Assembly: GCF_023822025.1 (NCBI RefSeq)
Contig: NZ_CP082909.1
Span: 5,190,001 to 5,254,000, forward strand
Length of the DNA: 64,000 nucleotides
From: Endozoicomonas sp. 4G
GTDB taxonomy: Bacteria; Pseudomonadota; Gammaproteobacteria; Pseudomonadales; Endozoicomonadaceae
Direction: 5' to 3'
In this document: positions 8,164-16,215 of the stretch, piece by piece
How positions within the stretch are numbered: the first letter of the stretch is position 1
Layout: every line of letters starts with the position of its first letter
Program-made: the position numbers and the translations under genes
Notes under the pieces: generated by a model
What the model was told of the DNA's origin: nothing
Seen by the model: only the letters and a program-made list of their open reading frames with translations
Database searches by the model: none

Positions 8164-8989
8164 CTGTACCATTCCGGGTGGGCGACGCTGACCGCCCATG
8201 CTTTCTGCCCGGCTCATGCTCTTTGCCCGGCTCGCGGCAGTTTCTATCAAAAGAAAGAGAGTTAGTGCGTGCTGCATCATTCCCTTACATCCCCTGACTG
8301 TCCGCCAAACCAGGCGGAGACTTCTTATTATTATTGAGCAGACCCAAGTCTTGCTTTCAGAGGTGTTGGGTAGTAACCGAATGGTCTGGACATTCCAGAG
8401 CAATACTGACTGACTTGATCGACTGTCGTCACCGAACGCAAGAGATCGCTAAGTAACCGACAACGTCATACTACTTCGGACCCAACCTGCAAAACCTAAA
8501 ACACAGGAACACCCTGCAAATACCGATACCCTATGAGGGCGTTGTGTGAGACGTTCAGTCTGACAATAATCGCTCATAGAGTATAGTCCCAGAACCTCAT
8601 TAAACAACAGGATTGCACAAAATGAAAAGAGCCTTGTCAAAAAATATCTTGAATTAATTTGCCCACTGTCGTTTAAATGAATGACGCCTCAAGACGCCCC
8701 AAAGTGATCCTTTCAGAACTCTCCTTTCAGATCTGTTTGGGCATATGTTGAGCACATGTTGACCATATATAGTGTGTCATTATTTTGACTGCACAAGGGC
8801 TTGCACTTTTGCATTTTTATCGGGATTTACAGTCTTTTTCCACTTCTACTTTAAAGAATAAAAGATCATTATTTTATGAAAAAGAGGTATTTAAAAAAGC
8901 TTGTCTTCTGATTGGTACTATGGTCTTTTAGACACCTTCACGGTGACGTTGCAGTAGCCAAACTAATAACAACCGCAACGGAGACAATC
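8164..8989. other. Long region between coxB and the 8990 gene
   Basis: The coxB frame stays open to 8403, so the first part may be translated. From about 8404 I see no convincing gene; a 63-codon open frame at 8449-8640 has no supporting features. The stretch 8740-8900 is AT-rich and holds two ATGTTGA repeats at about 8745-8765. It presumably contains the divergent promoters of coxB and the 8990 gene, but I cannot place them. Confidence 0.5.
8197..8232 (-). repeat. 18-bp tandem duplication at the coxB 5' end
   Basis: CATGCTTTCTGCCCGGCT at 8197-8214 is followed at once by CATGCTCTTTGCCCGGCT at 8215-8232, a 16 of 18 match. In the coxB frame this reads as a six-residue repeat (SRAKSM, SRAESM). 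Its in-frame unit length hints that translation may begin upstream at 8277 or 8280. Confidence 0.75.
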
Positions 8990-9640
8990 ATGGACGTGCA
9001 GGCAATAAGTAACTTGATCGACTGCGCCCGAAAGCACGAAGAAGGCTCAAACCATCTTCAATCATTCATTGATCAACAGGTGGAGCAATTACACCACACG
9101 ATCGAACTTCCCGAAGACATGGCCAGTGAAACACTGCTGAAGTTTTCACTTGAGTACATTAATCACGTACCTGACTTTCTTGAAGCGCTGGACCAGGCGG
9201 CAAAGGAACTGGACATTGAGAGTTTTATATCCCCTTTCCTGAGCATTGCCGAAGAGAATTTTCTGGCACCGGTTCTGCAATCGCAAAATAATGTGGGGCT
9301 GTTTGACCTGCTGGATAAAGCCTACTTTACTCATCGCCTGATTGAGGAGGTCAACGACAGTTACCTGTCTCGAATCGGCTGCGCCCTGGTCCCGATCAAC
9401 ATGACCTGGGCCAACCTGATCATTCATGCCATTCTGGGTGAAGAGTTCGGCAATGAGCTGGACAGCATCGTTGAGCAGACAGTACGACACATGATCCGTT
9501 CGCAGGAGCGTTATAACGATCGTATGTTCAAGGACTTCGTCAATAACCGCAATCCGGAGCAATGGGTATCGACCTGGTCAAAATGGAATGGCCTGTCCAA
9601 TGGTATGGGGGTTGAGCTGAAGTTTACGTCAGCCGCCTGA
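8990..9640 (+). CDS. Hypothetical helical protein, family not recognised
   Basis: The 216-residue protein is acidic, rich in predicted helix and has no signal peptide or membrane segment that I can see. I do not recognise the family. The start is set at the ATG at 8990 because GGAGA lies 6 bases upstream; the frame is open for 26 more codons. Visible features are leucine-rich helices (residues about 40 to 130) and a C-terminal stretch NRNPEQWVSTWSKWNG rich in Trp. A short inverted repeat directly behind the stop (9640-9661) may help end transcription. It lies alone between divergent coxB and convergent yheV, so context gives no function. Confidence 0.75.
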   Translation: MDVQAISNLIDCARKHEEGSNHLQSFIDQQVEQLHHTIELPEDMASETLLKFSLEYINHVPDFLEALDQAAKELDIESFISPFLSIAEENFLAPVLQSQNNVGLFDLLDKAYFTHRLIEEVNDSYLSRIGCALVPINMTWANLIIHAILGEEFGNELDSIVEQTVRHMIRSQERYNDRMFKDFVNNRNPEQWVSTWSKWNGLSNGMGVELKFTSAA

Positions 9641-9673
9641 ATCTGAACGCTGACTCAGATTACCCACTCAAGG

Positions 9674-9925
9674 TTATGGATCGAGTATTCGTACGATCTG
9701 AACATCGTTGTCCTTTTTAGCGTCGTCATCCAATTTCCCGTCTTTCGGGGAGACCCTCGTCACTGGAGGTTTCCCCGCAAGGGAAGGGTCTTTTTCCATC
9801 ACATCCGAAAAACCACAATCCACGCACTCGCGATGGTTCTCACCATGCTCGGTGTACATTCTCACCGAATCCTGATGACCACAGGAGGGGCAGACGACTC
9901 CGGCAATAAATCGTTTCGTTGTCAT
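9674..9925 (-). CDS. yheV: YheV-family zinc ribbon protein
   Basis: The 83-residue protein has two CxxC pairs (CPSC and CVDC) 22 residues apart, which form a zinc ribbon, followed by a charged tail. This matches the YheV/DUF2387 family of small metal-binding proteins. I start at ATG 9925 (MTTKRFIAG); the ATG at 9967 lies inside the terminator hairpin of prlC and is unlikely. It follows prlC on the same strand, an arrangement also known in Pseudomonas-like genomes. The function of the family is unknown. Confidence 0.85.
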   Translation of the reverse strand: MTTKRFIAGVVCPSCGHQDSVRMYTEHGENHRECVDCGFSDVMEKDPSLAGKPPVTRVSPKDGKLDDDAKKDNDVQIVRILDP

Positions 9926-9944
9926 AACTCTTAGGCCAATAGCG

Positions 9945-9978
9945 AAAAAAAAGCTCTGGAACCTCATGATCCCAGAGC
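9945..9978 (-). terminator. Intrinsic terminator downstream of prlC
   Basis: On the minus strand GCTCTGG (9978-9972) pairs with CCAGAGC (9959-9953) and is followed by eight T residues (9952-9945). It lies 22 bases after the prlC stop and is a strong rho-independent terminator. It separates prlC from yheV. Confidence 0.88.
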
Positions 9979-9999
9979 CTCTGACTCATAATTCTCCTA

Positions 10000-12048
10000 T
10001 CAGGCAGAGATTCCCGAATGACGCAACAGGGCATCCACCTGCGGCTCACGGCCCCGGAAATTCACAAATAGCTCCATGGGCTCAGCGGAACCGCCTTTTT
10101 CCAGAATTTCATGGAGGAAGGACTCACCCGTCTGGCGGTTGAATATACCCTCTTCTTCAAATCGGGAGAAGGCATCCGCAGACAACACCTCCGCCCATTT
10201 GTAGCTGTAGTAGCCCGCTGCATAACCTCCCGCAAAAATATGGCTGAAGCCATGCTGGAAACGATTGAAAGCCGGAGGCACCACCACAGACACCTGACTG
10301 CGAACCTCCTCTAATACTGCCTGAACCGTTTTTCCTTCACTCTTGCTCTTTAAAAAGTCTTTATGCAGTTTGAAGTCAAACAGTGAGAACTCCAGCTGAC
10401 GCACCATCATCATGGCGGACTGGAAGTTTTTAGCAGCCAGCAGTTTATCGAGCTTGTCTTTTGGCAGCGGCTCACCCGTTTCAAAGTGACCGGAGATCAA
10501 AGCCAGGCCTTCTTCCTCCCAGCACCAGTTTTCCAAGAACTGACTGGGCAGCTCCACCGCATCCCAGGCAACGCCATTGATTCCGGACACTGCAGAATAA
10601 TCCACCTGAGTCAGCATGTGATGCAGACCGTGACCAAACTCATGGAACAGGGTCACCACTTCGTCATGAGTCAGCAGGGCGGGCTGGTTACCCACGGGGG
10701 GCGTGAAGTTACAAGTCAGGTAAGCCACAGGTAGCTGGGTTTTGTCGCCTATCTTGCGACGTACCCGGCACTCATCCATCCAGGCACCGCCGCGCTTATG
10801 TTCACGGGCATAAAGGTCGAGATAAAAGCGACCAATCACCTCGCCATCACGTATGACATTGAAAAAGCCAACATCTTTGTGCCAGGTTTCAACCTCGGTC
10901 ACCTTTTCAAAAGTGATACCAAATAACCGCTCCACGACAGAGAACATGCCGTTCACCGCTTTCTCTGATGGGAACCAGGGTCGCAATTCTTCCTGAGAGA
11001 TGGCGTAACGTTGCTGCCTGAGTTTTTCGCCGTAGTAGCCAATGTCCCAAGCCTGTAAATCTTCAGCGCCATGCTCTGTTTTGGCGAAGGCTCTCAGTTC
11101 ATTGAGTTCTTGTTCGGCCTGGGGCTTGCTCTTACTGGCCAGGTCTTCCAGAAACGCCACGACCTTGTCGGTCGAGTCAGCCATTTTGGTGGCCAGCGAG
11201 TATTCTGCATAGTTGTTGAAACCCAGCAGTTCGGCCAGCTCCTGACGCAGCTTGAGGATTTCATTAATGTTGTCTGAATTATCAAATTCACCGGCATTTG
11301 GGCCCTGATCCGATGCCCGCGTACAGAATGCCGTATAAACCTCTTCCCGCAGCTTACGGTTGTCGGCGTAGGTGATCACCGGGAAATAGCTTGGAAAATC
11401 CAGGTTCAGCATCCAGCCTTCACTGTGGCCCTTGGACTCAGCCAACTGTCTGGCGCCTGCCAGTGCTGACTCAGGCAGACCGGCCAGCTCTGATTCATCG
11501 GTAATCAGTTTCGACCAGGCCATAGTGGCATCCAGAACATTGTCAGAGAACTGGCTGGTCAGTTCAGAAAGGCGTTTCTGAATCTCACCGTAACGGGCTT
11601 TTTTCTCTTGGGGCAGGGCAACGCCCGCCAGTTTGAAATCACGCAGGTTATCGGTAATAACTTTTTGCTGGGCCTTATCCAGCTTTTCGAACTCTGCTGA
11701 TTCAGACAGCGTCAGATAGGCCTGATAGAGGTTCTGGTTCTGTCCCAGCCGGGTTGAATATTCAGAAAGCAAAGGAAGACAGGCGTTGTAGGCGTCTCTT
11801 AACTCATCCGTATTCACCACAGCATTCATATGACCCACCGGAGACCAGGCCTGACTGAGCCTGTCCCCCAGGTTGTCCATGGGTTCCTGTAGCGTCTGCC
11901 AGGTGAACGCTTGAGTGTTATCAGACAGAAGTGCGTCCACCGCCTGCTCATTCTCGGCGATGATCGACTCAACAGCCGACTTTATATGTTGCGGTTTGAT
12001 CTTGGCAAAGGGAGGCAGTTCGCAGGTTTCCAGCAGTGGGTTGCTCAT
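10000..12048 (-). CDS. prlC: Oligopeptidase A (M3 family metallopeptidase)
   Basis: Oligopeptidase A is a cytoplasmic zinc peptidase that degrades short peptides, including cleaved signal peptides. The 682-residue product has the family's usual length and the zinc motif HEFGH in VVTLFHEFGHGLHHMLTQ (residues about 470), followed by the third ligand in DAVELPSQFLENWCWE. The N-terminus MSNPLLETCELPPFAKI is typical of PrlC. The ATG at 12048 begins the gene; it is divergent from the carbonic-anhydrase-like gene and ends at a strong terminator. Confidence 0.96.
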   Translation of the reverse strand: MSNPLLETCELPPFAKIKPQHIKSAVESIIAENEQAVDALLSDNTQAFTWQTLQEPMDNLGDRLSQAWSPVGHMNAVVNTDELRDAYNACLPLLSEYSTRLGQNQNLYQAYLTLSESAEFEKLDKAQQKVITDNLRDFKLAGVALPQEKKARYGEIQKRLSELTSQFSDNVLDATMAWSKLITDESELAGLPESALAGARQLAESKGHSEGWMLNLDFPSYFPVITYADNRKLREEVYTAFCTRASDQGPNAGEFDNSDNINEILKLRQELAELLGFNNYAEYSLATKMADSTDKVVAFLEDLASKSKPQAEQELNELRAFAKTEHGAEDLQAWDIGYYGEKLRQQRYAISQEELRPWFPSEKAVNGMFSVVERLFGITFEKVTEVETWHKDVGFFNVIRDGEVIGRFYLDLYAREHKRGGAWMDECRVRRKIGDKTQLPVAYLTCNFTPPVGNQPALLTHDEVVTLFHEFGHGLHHMLTQVDYSAVSGINGVAWDAVELPSQFLENWCWEEEGLALISGHFETGEPLPKDKLDKLLAAKNFQSAMMMVRQLEFSLFDFKLHKDFLKSKSEGKTVQAVLEEVRSQVSVVVPPAFNRFQHGFSHIFAGGYAAGYYSYKWAEVLSADAFSRFEEEGIFNRQTGESFLHEILEKGGSAEPMELFVNFRGREPQVDALLRHSGISA

Positions 12049-12158
12049 AATTCGGATGCTCGCTATTTATTGTCCGGTCGTTGTTGTTATGTCTATGGGT
12101 GCAGGATTATCGGTTTTCAAGGACAATGCAATACTTCCAACAAAAGAAGCCAAGCCCC

Positions 12159-12698
12159 ATGAACAGCCATTCCATCAGAACCTTCCGAGGTCATACTCCA
12201 ACACTGGGTGACCGGGTATTTATTGACGAAACTGCCCTGGTCCTGGGTGACGTAGAAGTTGGTGAAGACAGCTCCATCTGGCCCATGGCCGTGGTGCGTG
12301 GCGATATGCATCGTATCCGCATAGGTTCGCGCACCAGCATTCAGGACGGTTCGGTATTGCATATCACCCATGCCAGCACTTTTAACCCTGAGGGTTACCC
12401 GTTGATTATTGGTGATGAAGTAACGGTCGGTCACAAGGTCACCCTGCACGGCTGCACGATCCATAATCGCTGCCTGATTGGCATTGGCTCCGTGGTGATG
12501 GATGGCGCCGTGGTCGAAGAGGAGGTGATTGTTGCTGCGGGCTGTCTGGTGCCTCCGGGCAAACGACTGGAAAGCGGATTTGTTTACAAAGGCAATCCAG
12601 CCCAGAAAGCCCGGCCAGTCAGTGATAAAGAGAGGGCGCTCTTCTCTTACGGTGCAAACAACTATGTGAAGCTGAAAAACGAATATCTGGGTCTTTAA
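12159..12698 (+). CDS. Gamma carbonic anhydrase-family protein (YrdA-like)
   Basis: The 179-residue protein is a left-handed beta-helix built from hexapeptide repeats (for example VLGDVEVGEDSSIWPMAVVRGDMHRIRIGSR). It carries the metal-binding histidines of the family in LHITHAS and VTVGHKVTLHGCTIHN. Members are gamma-type carbonic anhydrases or relatives whose activity is often unproven. I chose the ATG at 12159 (MNSHSIRTFRG), though ribosome-binding signals are weak and an in-frame ATG exists at 12126. It is transcribed divergently from prlC. Confidence 0.9.
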   Translation: MNSHSIRTFRGHTPTLGDRVFIDETALVLGDVEVGEDSSIWPMAVVRGDMHRIRIGSRTSIQDGSVLHITHASTFNPEGYPLIIGDEVTVGHKVTLHGCTIHNRCLIGIGSVVMDGAVVEEEVIVAAGCLVPPGKRLESGFVYKGNPAQKARPVSDKERALFSYGANNYVKLKNEYLGL

Positions 12699-12818
12699 AA
12701 AGTTATTAAAAATATATTTTTATATAACTAAATTTTATTTTCGCCCATAGTATTACAGACGCCTGCCCTATCCAGACCTAATCTTCCCCTATCAACACAT
12801 GATTTGGGGAGATTTACC

Positions 12819-13040
12819 ATGAGCGAAGCCATCAAGCCCACCAACACAGCCACCGCGCAACAGACCCACTGGATCGCAGACAGTCAACTGGATAATCAGG
12901 AAATCTACAACGCCGAAAAGCAGGCTGAGAAGTTTCATGAAAATCTCAGTGCCAACACCGCTGAACAGAATTCTGGATATGTGAAAGATAAACAGGCCAG
13001 GCTGGCATTCTTATTGAGCCAAAAGAATTTTGTGATTTAG
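12819..13040 (+). CDS. Small hypothetical protein
   Basis: This 73-residue hydrophilic protein is not one I recognise. It is preceded by a clear ribosome-binding site (GGGGAGA, 6 bases before the ATG), by an AT-rich stretch suitable for a promoter (12699-12745), and followed by a strong hairpin at 13084, so it is probably expressed as its own unit. The composition is rich in Gln, Asn, Ala and Lys with no membrane segment; the middle may form a helix (QEIYNAEKQAEKFHENL). Confidence 0.6.
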   Translation: MSEAIKPTNTATAQQTHWIADSQLDNQEIYNAEKQAEKFHENLSANTAEQNSGYVKDKQARLAFLLSQKNFVI

Positions 13041-13083
13041 ACCTACGGTACTTAATGGCTCTGCTGATCTTATCCGCCCACAA

Positions 13084-13119
13084 AAGCCCGCCAGACCTTC
13101 ACTGGCCGGGCTTCATTTT
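13084..13119 (+). terminator. Terminator after the 12819 gene
   Basis: AAGCCCG-CCAG (13084-13094) pairs with CTGG-CGGGCTT (13102-13113) with a one-base bulge, then CATTTTA follows. It lies 43 bases after the stop of the small gene and has the form of a rho-independent terminator. Confidence 0.78.
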
Positions 13120-13148
13120 ACCCAACAGCGACAAATCAGGAATAAACT

Positions 13149-13180
13149 ACCACCACCAAGTCTAAAGACTTGGTGGTGGT
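13149..13180. repeat. Subterminal hairpin at the tnpB end of the IS
   Basis: ACCACCACCAAGTC (13149-13162) and GACTTGGTGGTGGT (13167-13180) form a perfect 14-bp stem with a TAAA loop. The tnpB TAG stop lies in the loop region. In this family such a structure marks the right end and overlaps the 3' part of the guide-like RNA used by TnpB. It could also act as a terminator. Confidence 0.8.
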
Positions 13181-14394
13181 TTTACAGAGCAAGCCCTGTG
13201 TAGGCCGGTTTCCGACCCCAACTCATATAGCGCCCAGATTAAATTAACCCGTGCGGCAGCAATATCCCGATCTTCATTGCAACCACAGACTTCGCATTGA
13301 TGCACCCGTTCTTTCAGTGTCTTTTTCTTCACTGACCAGCATACAGGGCAACGCTGCGAGGGTTTAAGTTTCCTTGTCGGTGTCTCTATGAATAGCCCAC
13401 CAGTTTCCTTCACTTTGTAGGCGATCATAGCCAGCAAGGTCGCTGGCGCAGTGTCTAAAATCTCACGGTTTAAACCTGCTTTCTGTTTTACGTTTTTCCC
13501 GGGCTTCTCTGATGTACCTTTTGCACTGCCGGTCATATTCTTGACCTGCAATTTCTCAGTCGCTACAAGAGCGTATTGCGAGGCTACTTGAGCCGATAAT
13601 TGATGATGTTCATGGTTGCGCCGGTTAGCTGCTTTCCGGTGATGAGTGGACAGCTTCTTGCAGGCTTTCTTCCATCGGTTCGAGCCTTTTTTCTTTCTGC
13701 TGACCGCTTGCTTCAGAGCCTTTAGTTTTTCTCTTTCCTGCTGAAACCAACGGGGATTATCAACCTGATAACCGTCGGATTCTGTTGCAACGCTGAGAAG
13801 CTTGTTTACTCCCCAGTCAAGGCCGCAAGCCTTACCGCTAGTCGGTTCTCTTAATACACCATTGCATTCCATCGTGAGGCTGATAAGCCACTCTCCCCGA
13901 CGATGCAAAAGCTCCATGCTTTTAATCTTGCCTGCAACTCTGGCTTTGCCGCGACAACGTATGTGACCAACACCCGTCAGTCTCAATCGTCCATGCTTCC
14001 AATCCTCTCCAGGAGTGAATCGCCAACCGTCACCGTGCGAGCTAAAGCCGATGCCCGGATAACGCTTGTGGGATTTGAAGCGGGGGAACCCTGGTTCTTT
14101 TACACCCGAGTTGACACGACGAAAGAAGGCTGAGAAAGCTTTATCCAGTCGTCTTAGAGTGACCTGAAGGCTGCTGTAATTGAGTGTCGCAAACTCCGGT
14201 ATTTCTTCACGAATCACCTTGATCTGCGGCTGCTGGTCTTTGTTCTTGATGGATATACGGCACTTCTTGTATGCCTCTACTCGCTCCTGAAGTGCTGCAT
14301 TATAAAACTCACAATGCAACCGCAAAGCGTGATTCAGAGCTTCGGCCTGCTGCTTTGTGGGATATAGCTTGTAAGTTGCTTTGCGTAGTTCCAT
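13162..14394 (-). CDS. tnpB: RNA-guided nuclease TnpB (IS200/IS605 OrfB)
   Basis: TnpB proteins are RNA-guided DNA nucleases, the ancestors of Cas12, that help keep their transposon. The 410-residue protein has the N-terminal helix-turn-helix-like region (KLYPTKQQAEALNHALRLHCEFYN) and a split RuvC domain. The first acidic site is GLDWG, the second VATEKLQVKNM and the third DRDIAAARVN. A four-Cys zinc finger (CPVC and CEVC) lies before the last site. All catalytic residues appear intact. I use the ATG at 14394. It is divergent from tnpA. Confidence 0.92.
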   Translation of the reverse strand: MELRKATYKLYPTKQQAEALNHALRLHCEFYNAALQERVEAYKKCRISIKNKDQQPQIKVIREEIPEFATLNYSSLQVTLRRLDKAFSAFFRRVNSGVKEPGFPRFKSHKRYPGIGFSSHGDGWRFTPGEDWKHGRLRLTGVGHIRCRGKARVAGKIKSMELLHRRGEWLISLTMECNGVLREPTSGKACGLDWGVNKLLSVATESDGYQVDNPRWFQQEREKLKALKQAVSRKKKGSNRWKKACKKLSTHHRKAANRRNHEHHQLSAQVASQYALVATEKLQVKNMTGSAKGTSEKPGKNVKQKAGLNREILDTAPATLLAMIAYKVKETGGLFIETPTRKLKPSQRCPVCWSVKKKTLKERVHQCEVCGCNEDRDIAAARVNLIWALYELGSETGLHRACSVKPPPSL

Positions 14395-14418
14395 ATCTCT
14401 ATTATACAATTAGTTACT

Positions 14419-14832
14419 ATGACTAAATCAAGTATTAAAACCCTAAATCACTGCACTTATTCACTTTCATACCATTTGGTTCTTGTTACCAGGTACCGGC
14501 GCAGAGTACTGTCTGAGGCAATGGTTAAACGCTTCAAAGAAATGGCAAAAGTACGTTGTGAGGCGTGGGGAGGGGAGTTGATAGAGTGTGAGTCGGACAA
14601 CTGTGATCATGTTCAATTATTGATAGAGCTGCCGCCAACTGCTGCACTGTCGGATTTTGTTAATGCTTTGAAAACGGGAACAAGCCGGATCTTACGAAAA
14701 GAGTTCGGTGAACAATTATCGAGGTTTTATACAAAGCCCGTTTTATGGTCGAGGTCTTATTTTGTGAGCAGTACAGGTGGTGCAAATATCGATACCGTCA
14801 ATAATTACTTTGCGTCCCAGGGGCAAGGCTAG
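14419..14832 (+). CDS. tnpA: IS200/IS605-family transposase TnpA with HUQ variant motif
   Basis: TnpA is the single-strand Y1 transposase of IS200/IS605 elements. The 137-residue protein shows the family's HLVLVTRYRR-like N-terminus (YHLVLVTRYRRRVL), the metal-binding motif region CDHVQLLIELPP and a C-terminal catalytic Tyr in VNNYFASQG. The usual HUH motif reads H-V-Q here. Related HUH-superfamily enzymes with Gln at this place exist, so it may be active, but this is uncertain. Its length and both ends look complete. Confidence 0.9.
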   Translation: MTKSSIKTLNHCTYSLSYHLVLVTRYRRRVLSEAMVKRFKEMAKVRCEAWGGELIECESDNCDHVQLLIELPPTAALSDFVNALKTGTSRILRKEFGEQLSRFYTKPVLWSRSYFVSSTGGANIDTVNNYFASQGQG

Positions 14833-14840
14833 CGCCTTGC
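14823..14840. repeat. Short inverted repeat over the tnpA stop
   Basis: GCAAGGC (14823-14829) and GCCTTGC (14834-14840) form a 7-bp stem around the tnpA TAG stop. With the following palindrome at 14852-14882 it belongs to the left-end structure of the IS. Confidence 0.55.
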
Positions 14841-14851
14841 TCGCTATCCCC

Positions 14852-14882
14852 CTCCACCCTATTGCTTCGCAAGAGGATGGAG
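14852..14882. repeat. Imperfect palindrome at the tnpA end of the IS
   Basis: CTCCACCCT and AGGATGGAG pair with one mismatch, and an inner TTGC-TTC-GCAA hairpin sits in the loop. The position just beyond tnpA fits the left-end hairpin that a Y1 transposase would bind. Confidence 0.7.
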
Positions 14883-14973
14883 AACCCCGCGATTAATGTT
14901 GGTTTTTTAAAGCCCAGATGATATAAGCCAGCCCAACCCTTTTTATTCTACTTTTCGAGACCGAGCTGCACTG

Positions 14974-15564
14974 ATGGAAATTTACTCCACAGCCATATTG
15001 CTGTTCCTGATTATGGATCCGCTGGGCAATATGCCAATCTTTATCTCTGTTCTGAAAACCGTGCCTCCCAGGCGCCGGGCCAAAATCCTGATGCGGGAAA
15101 TGCTGATCGCCCTGTTTATTCTGGTGATTTTCCTGTTTGTCGGTGATGCCATTCTGCAAACCCTGCATCTCAGACAGGAAGCGGTCAGTATTGCCGGGGC
15201 GATTATCCTGTTTATTATCGCCATCAAGATGATTTTCCCTCCCAGCCGTGGTGGCGGCATTATGGGCGACACCCCCGATGGCGAGCCTTTTATCGTACCT
15301 CTGGCCATTCCTCTGATTGCCGGTCCTTCCATTCTGGCCACCCTGATTCTGTTGGGTAATCAGCACCCCGGAGAACAGGGTAAACTGATCACGGCATTAT
15401 TGATCGCCTGGACTGCATCTTCCGCCATCCTGATGTGCTCAAATCAGTTTATGAGAGTATTGGGCAACCGTGGTGTATTTGCCATTGAGCGATTGATGGG
15501 GATGATCCTGGTGATGCTTTCCGTGCAAATGTTTATGGATGGTATTGCCCACTATTTAGGTTGA
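14974..15564 (+). CDS. MarC/YhgN family inner-membrane protein
   Basis: This 196-residue protein has about six membrane segments and the MarC-family signature LFLIMDPLGNMPIFISVLK near its N-terminus, plus PLAIPLIAGPSILATLILL in the second half. These match the YhgN branch (NAAT family), sometimes annotated as amino acid or unknown-solute transporters; the true substrate is not established. The ATG at 14974 lacks a strong ribosome-binding site. A hairpin follows 12 bases after the stop. Confidence 0.92.
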   Translation: MEIYSTAILLFLIMDPLGNMPIFISVLKTVPPRRRAKILMREMLIALFILVIFLFVGDAILQTLHLRQEAVSIAGAIILFIIAIKMIFPPSRGGGIMGDTPDGEPFIVPLAIPLIAGPSILATLILLGNQHPGEQGKLITALLIAWTASSAILMCSNQFMRVLGNRGVFAIERLMGMILVMLSVQMFMDGIAHYLG

Positions 15565-15576
15565 TTCCTGACCTTT

Positions 15577-15600
15577 GGAGGCTGGCATGTGACAGCCTCC
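15577..15600 (+). terminator. Hairpin downstream of the marC-like gene
   Basis: GGAGGCTG (15577-15584) pairs perfectly with CAGCCTCC (15593-15600). It lies 12 bases after the stop. No T-run follows, so it may be a weak terminator or an RNA-stabilising hairpin. Confidence 0.5.
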
Positions 15601-15650
15601 AGCCTCAGAACCTGCAACATTGTCTTCTATTTCCAAATCGAAAAACCTTC

Positions 15651-15679
15651 TTGATCCCTTTCACAACTTTTAGTTATAT
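15651..15679 (+). promoter_or_regulatory. Sigma-70-type promoter of oppA copy 1
   Basis: TTGATC (15651-15656) and TTATAT (15674-15679) are spaced by 17 bases, a good sigma-70 layout, about 80 bases before the oppA start. The same block recurs at 19155-19183 before the second oppA, which supports its role. Confidence 0.7.
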
Positions 15680-16215
15680 TCGGGTACCCGTTCATTACAC
15701 TCCAATAAGAATTATGCGTTGACCGTCGTCAGAATGGTCATCCAATGAAGGAGATAACAATATGAAGAAGCCATTCAAGGCTCTGAAGCTTGCCGCTATT
15801 CCGGCTTTGACTCTGGCCGCCAGCATCATGGCTGTTACCAGCGTCAATGCTGCTATCGTTCCGGCCGGTACGCAACTGGCAAAAGTTCAGGAACTGGTTC
15901 GTGGTAACGGTGCTGAGCCAGCTTCTCTTGATCCCCAAAAAATAGAAGGCGTTCCAGGCTCCAATGTGGCCAAAGACCTTTTTGAAGGATTGGTAAGTCA
16001 GGATGCAGAAGGCAACACCATTCCCGGTCAGGCTGAAAGCTGGACGGTCTCTGATGACAATAAAGTGTTTACCTTTAAAATTCGTGACACCGCCCGATGG
16101 TCCAACGGTGATCCGGTGACAGCAGGTGATTTTGTATTCGCTTTCCAGCGTGCAGTTGATCCTGCAACGGCTTCCCGCTACGCCTGGTACATGGAAATTC
16201 CTACTATTGTTAATG

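Larger units (their letters stand above)
13148..14890. mobile_element. IS200/IS605-family insertion sequence (tnpA plus tnpB)
   Basis: The element contains divergent tnpB (minus) and tnpA (plus) genes whose starts are 25 bases apart. A perfect 14-bp hairpin lies at the tnpB end (13149-13180) and an imperfect palindrome at the tnpA end (14852-14882), as expected for subterminal hairpins that TnpA recognises. IS200/IS605 elements make no target duplication and have no terminal inverted repeats, so the exact ends cannot be read from one copy. The limits given are approximate. Confidence 0.85.

Noticed and set aside
8449..8640. Small minus-strand open frame upstream of coxB
   Set aside because: No ribosome-binding site, no family features and odd composition; left as part of the gap.
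9840..10049. Minus-strand open frame spanning the prlC end
   Set aside because: It overlaps prlC and yheV in another frame and contains the prlC terminator.
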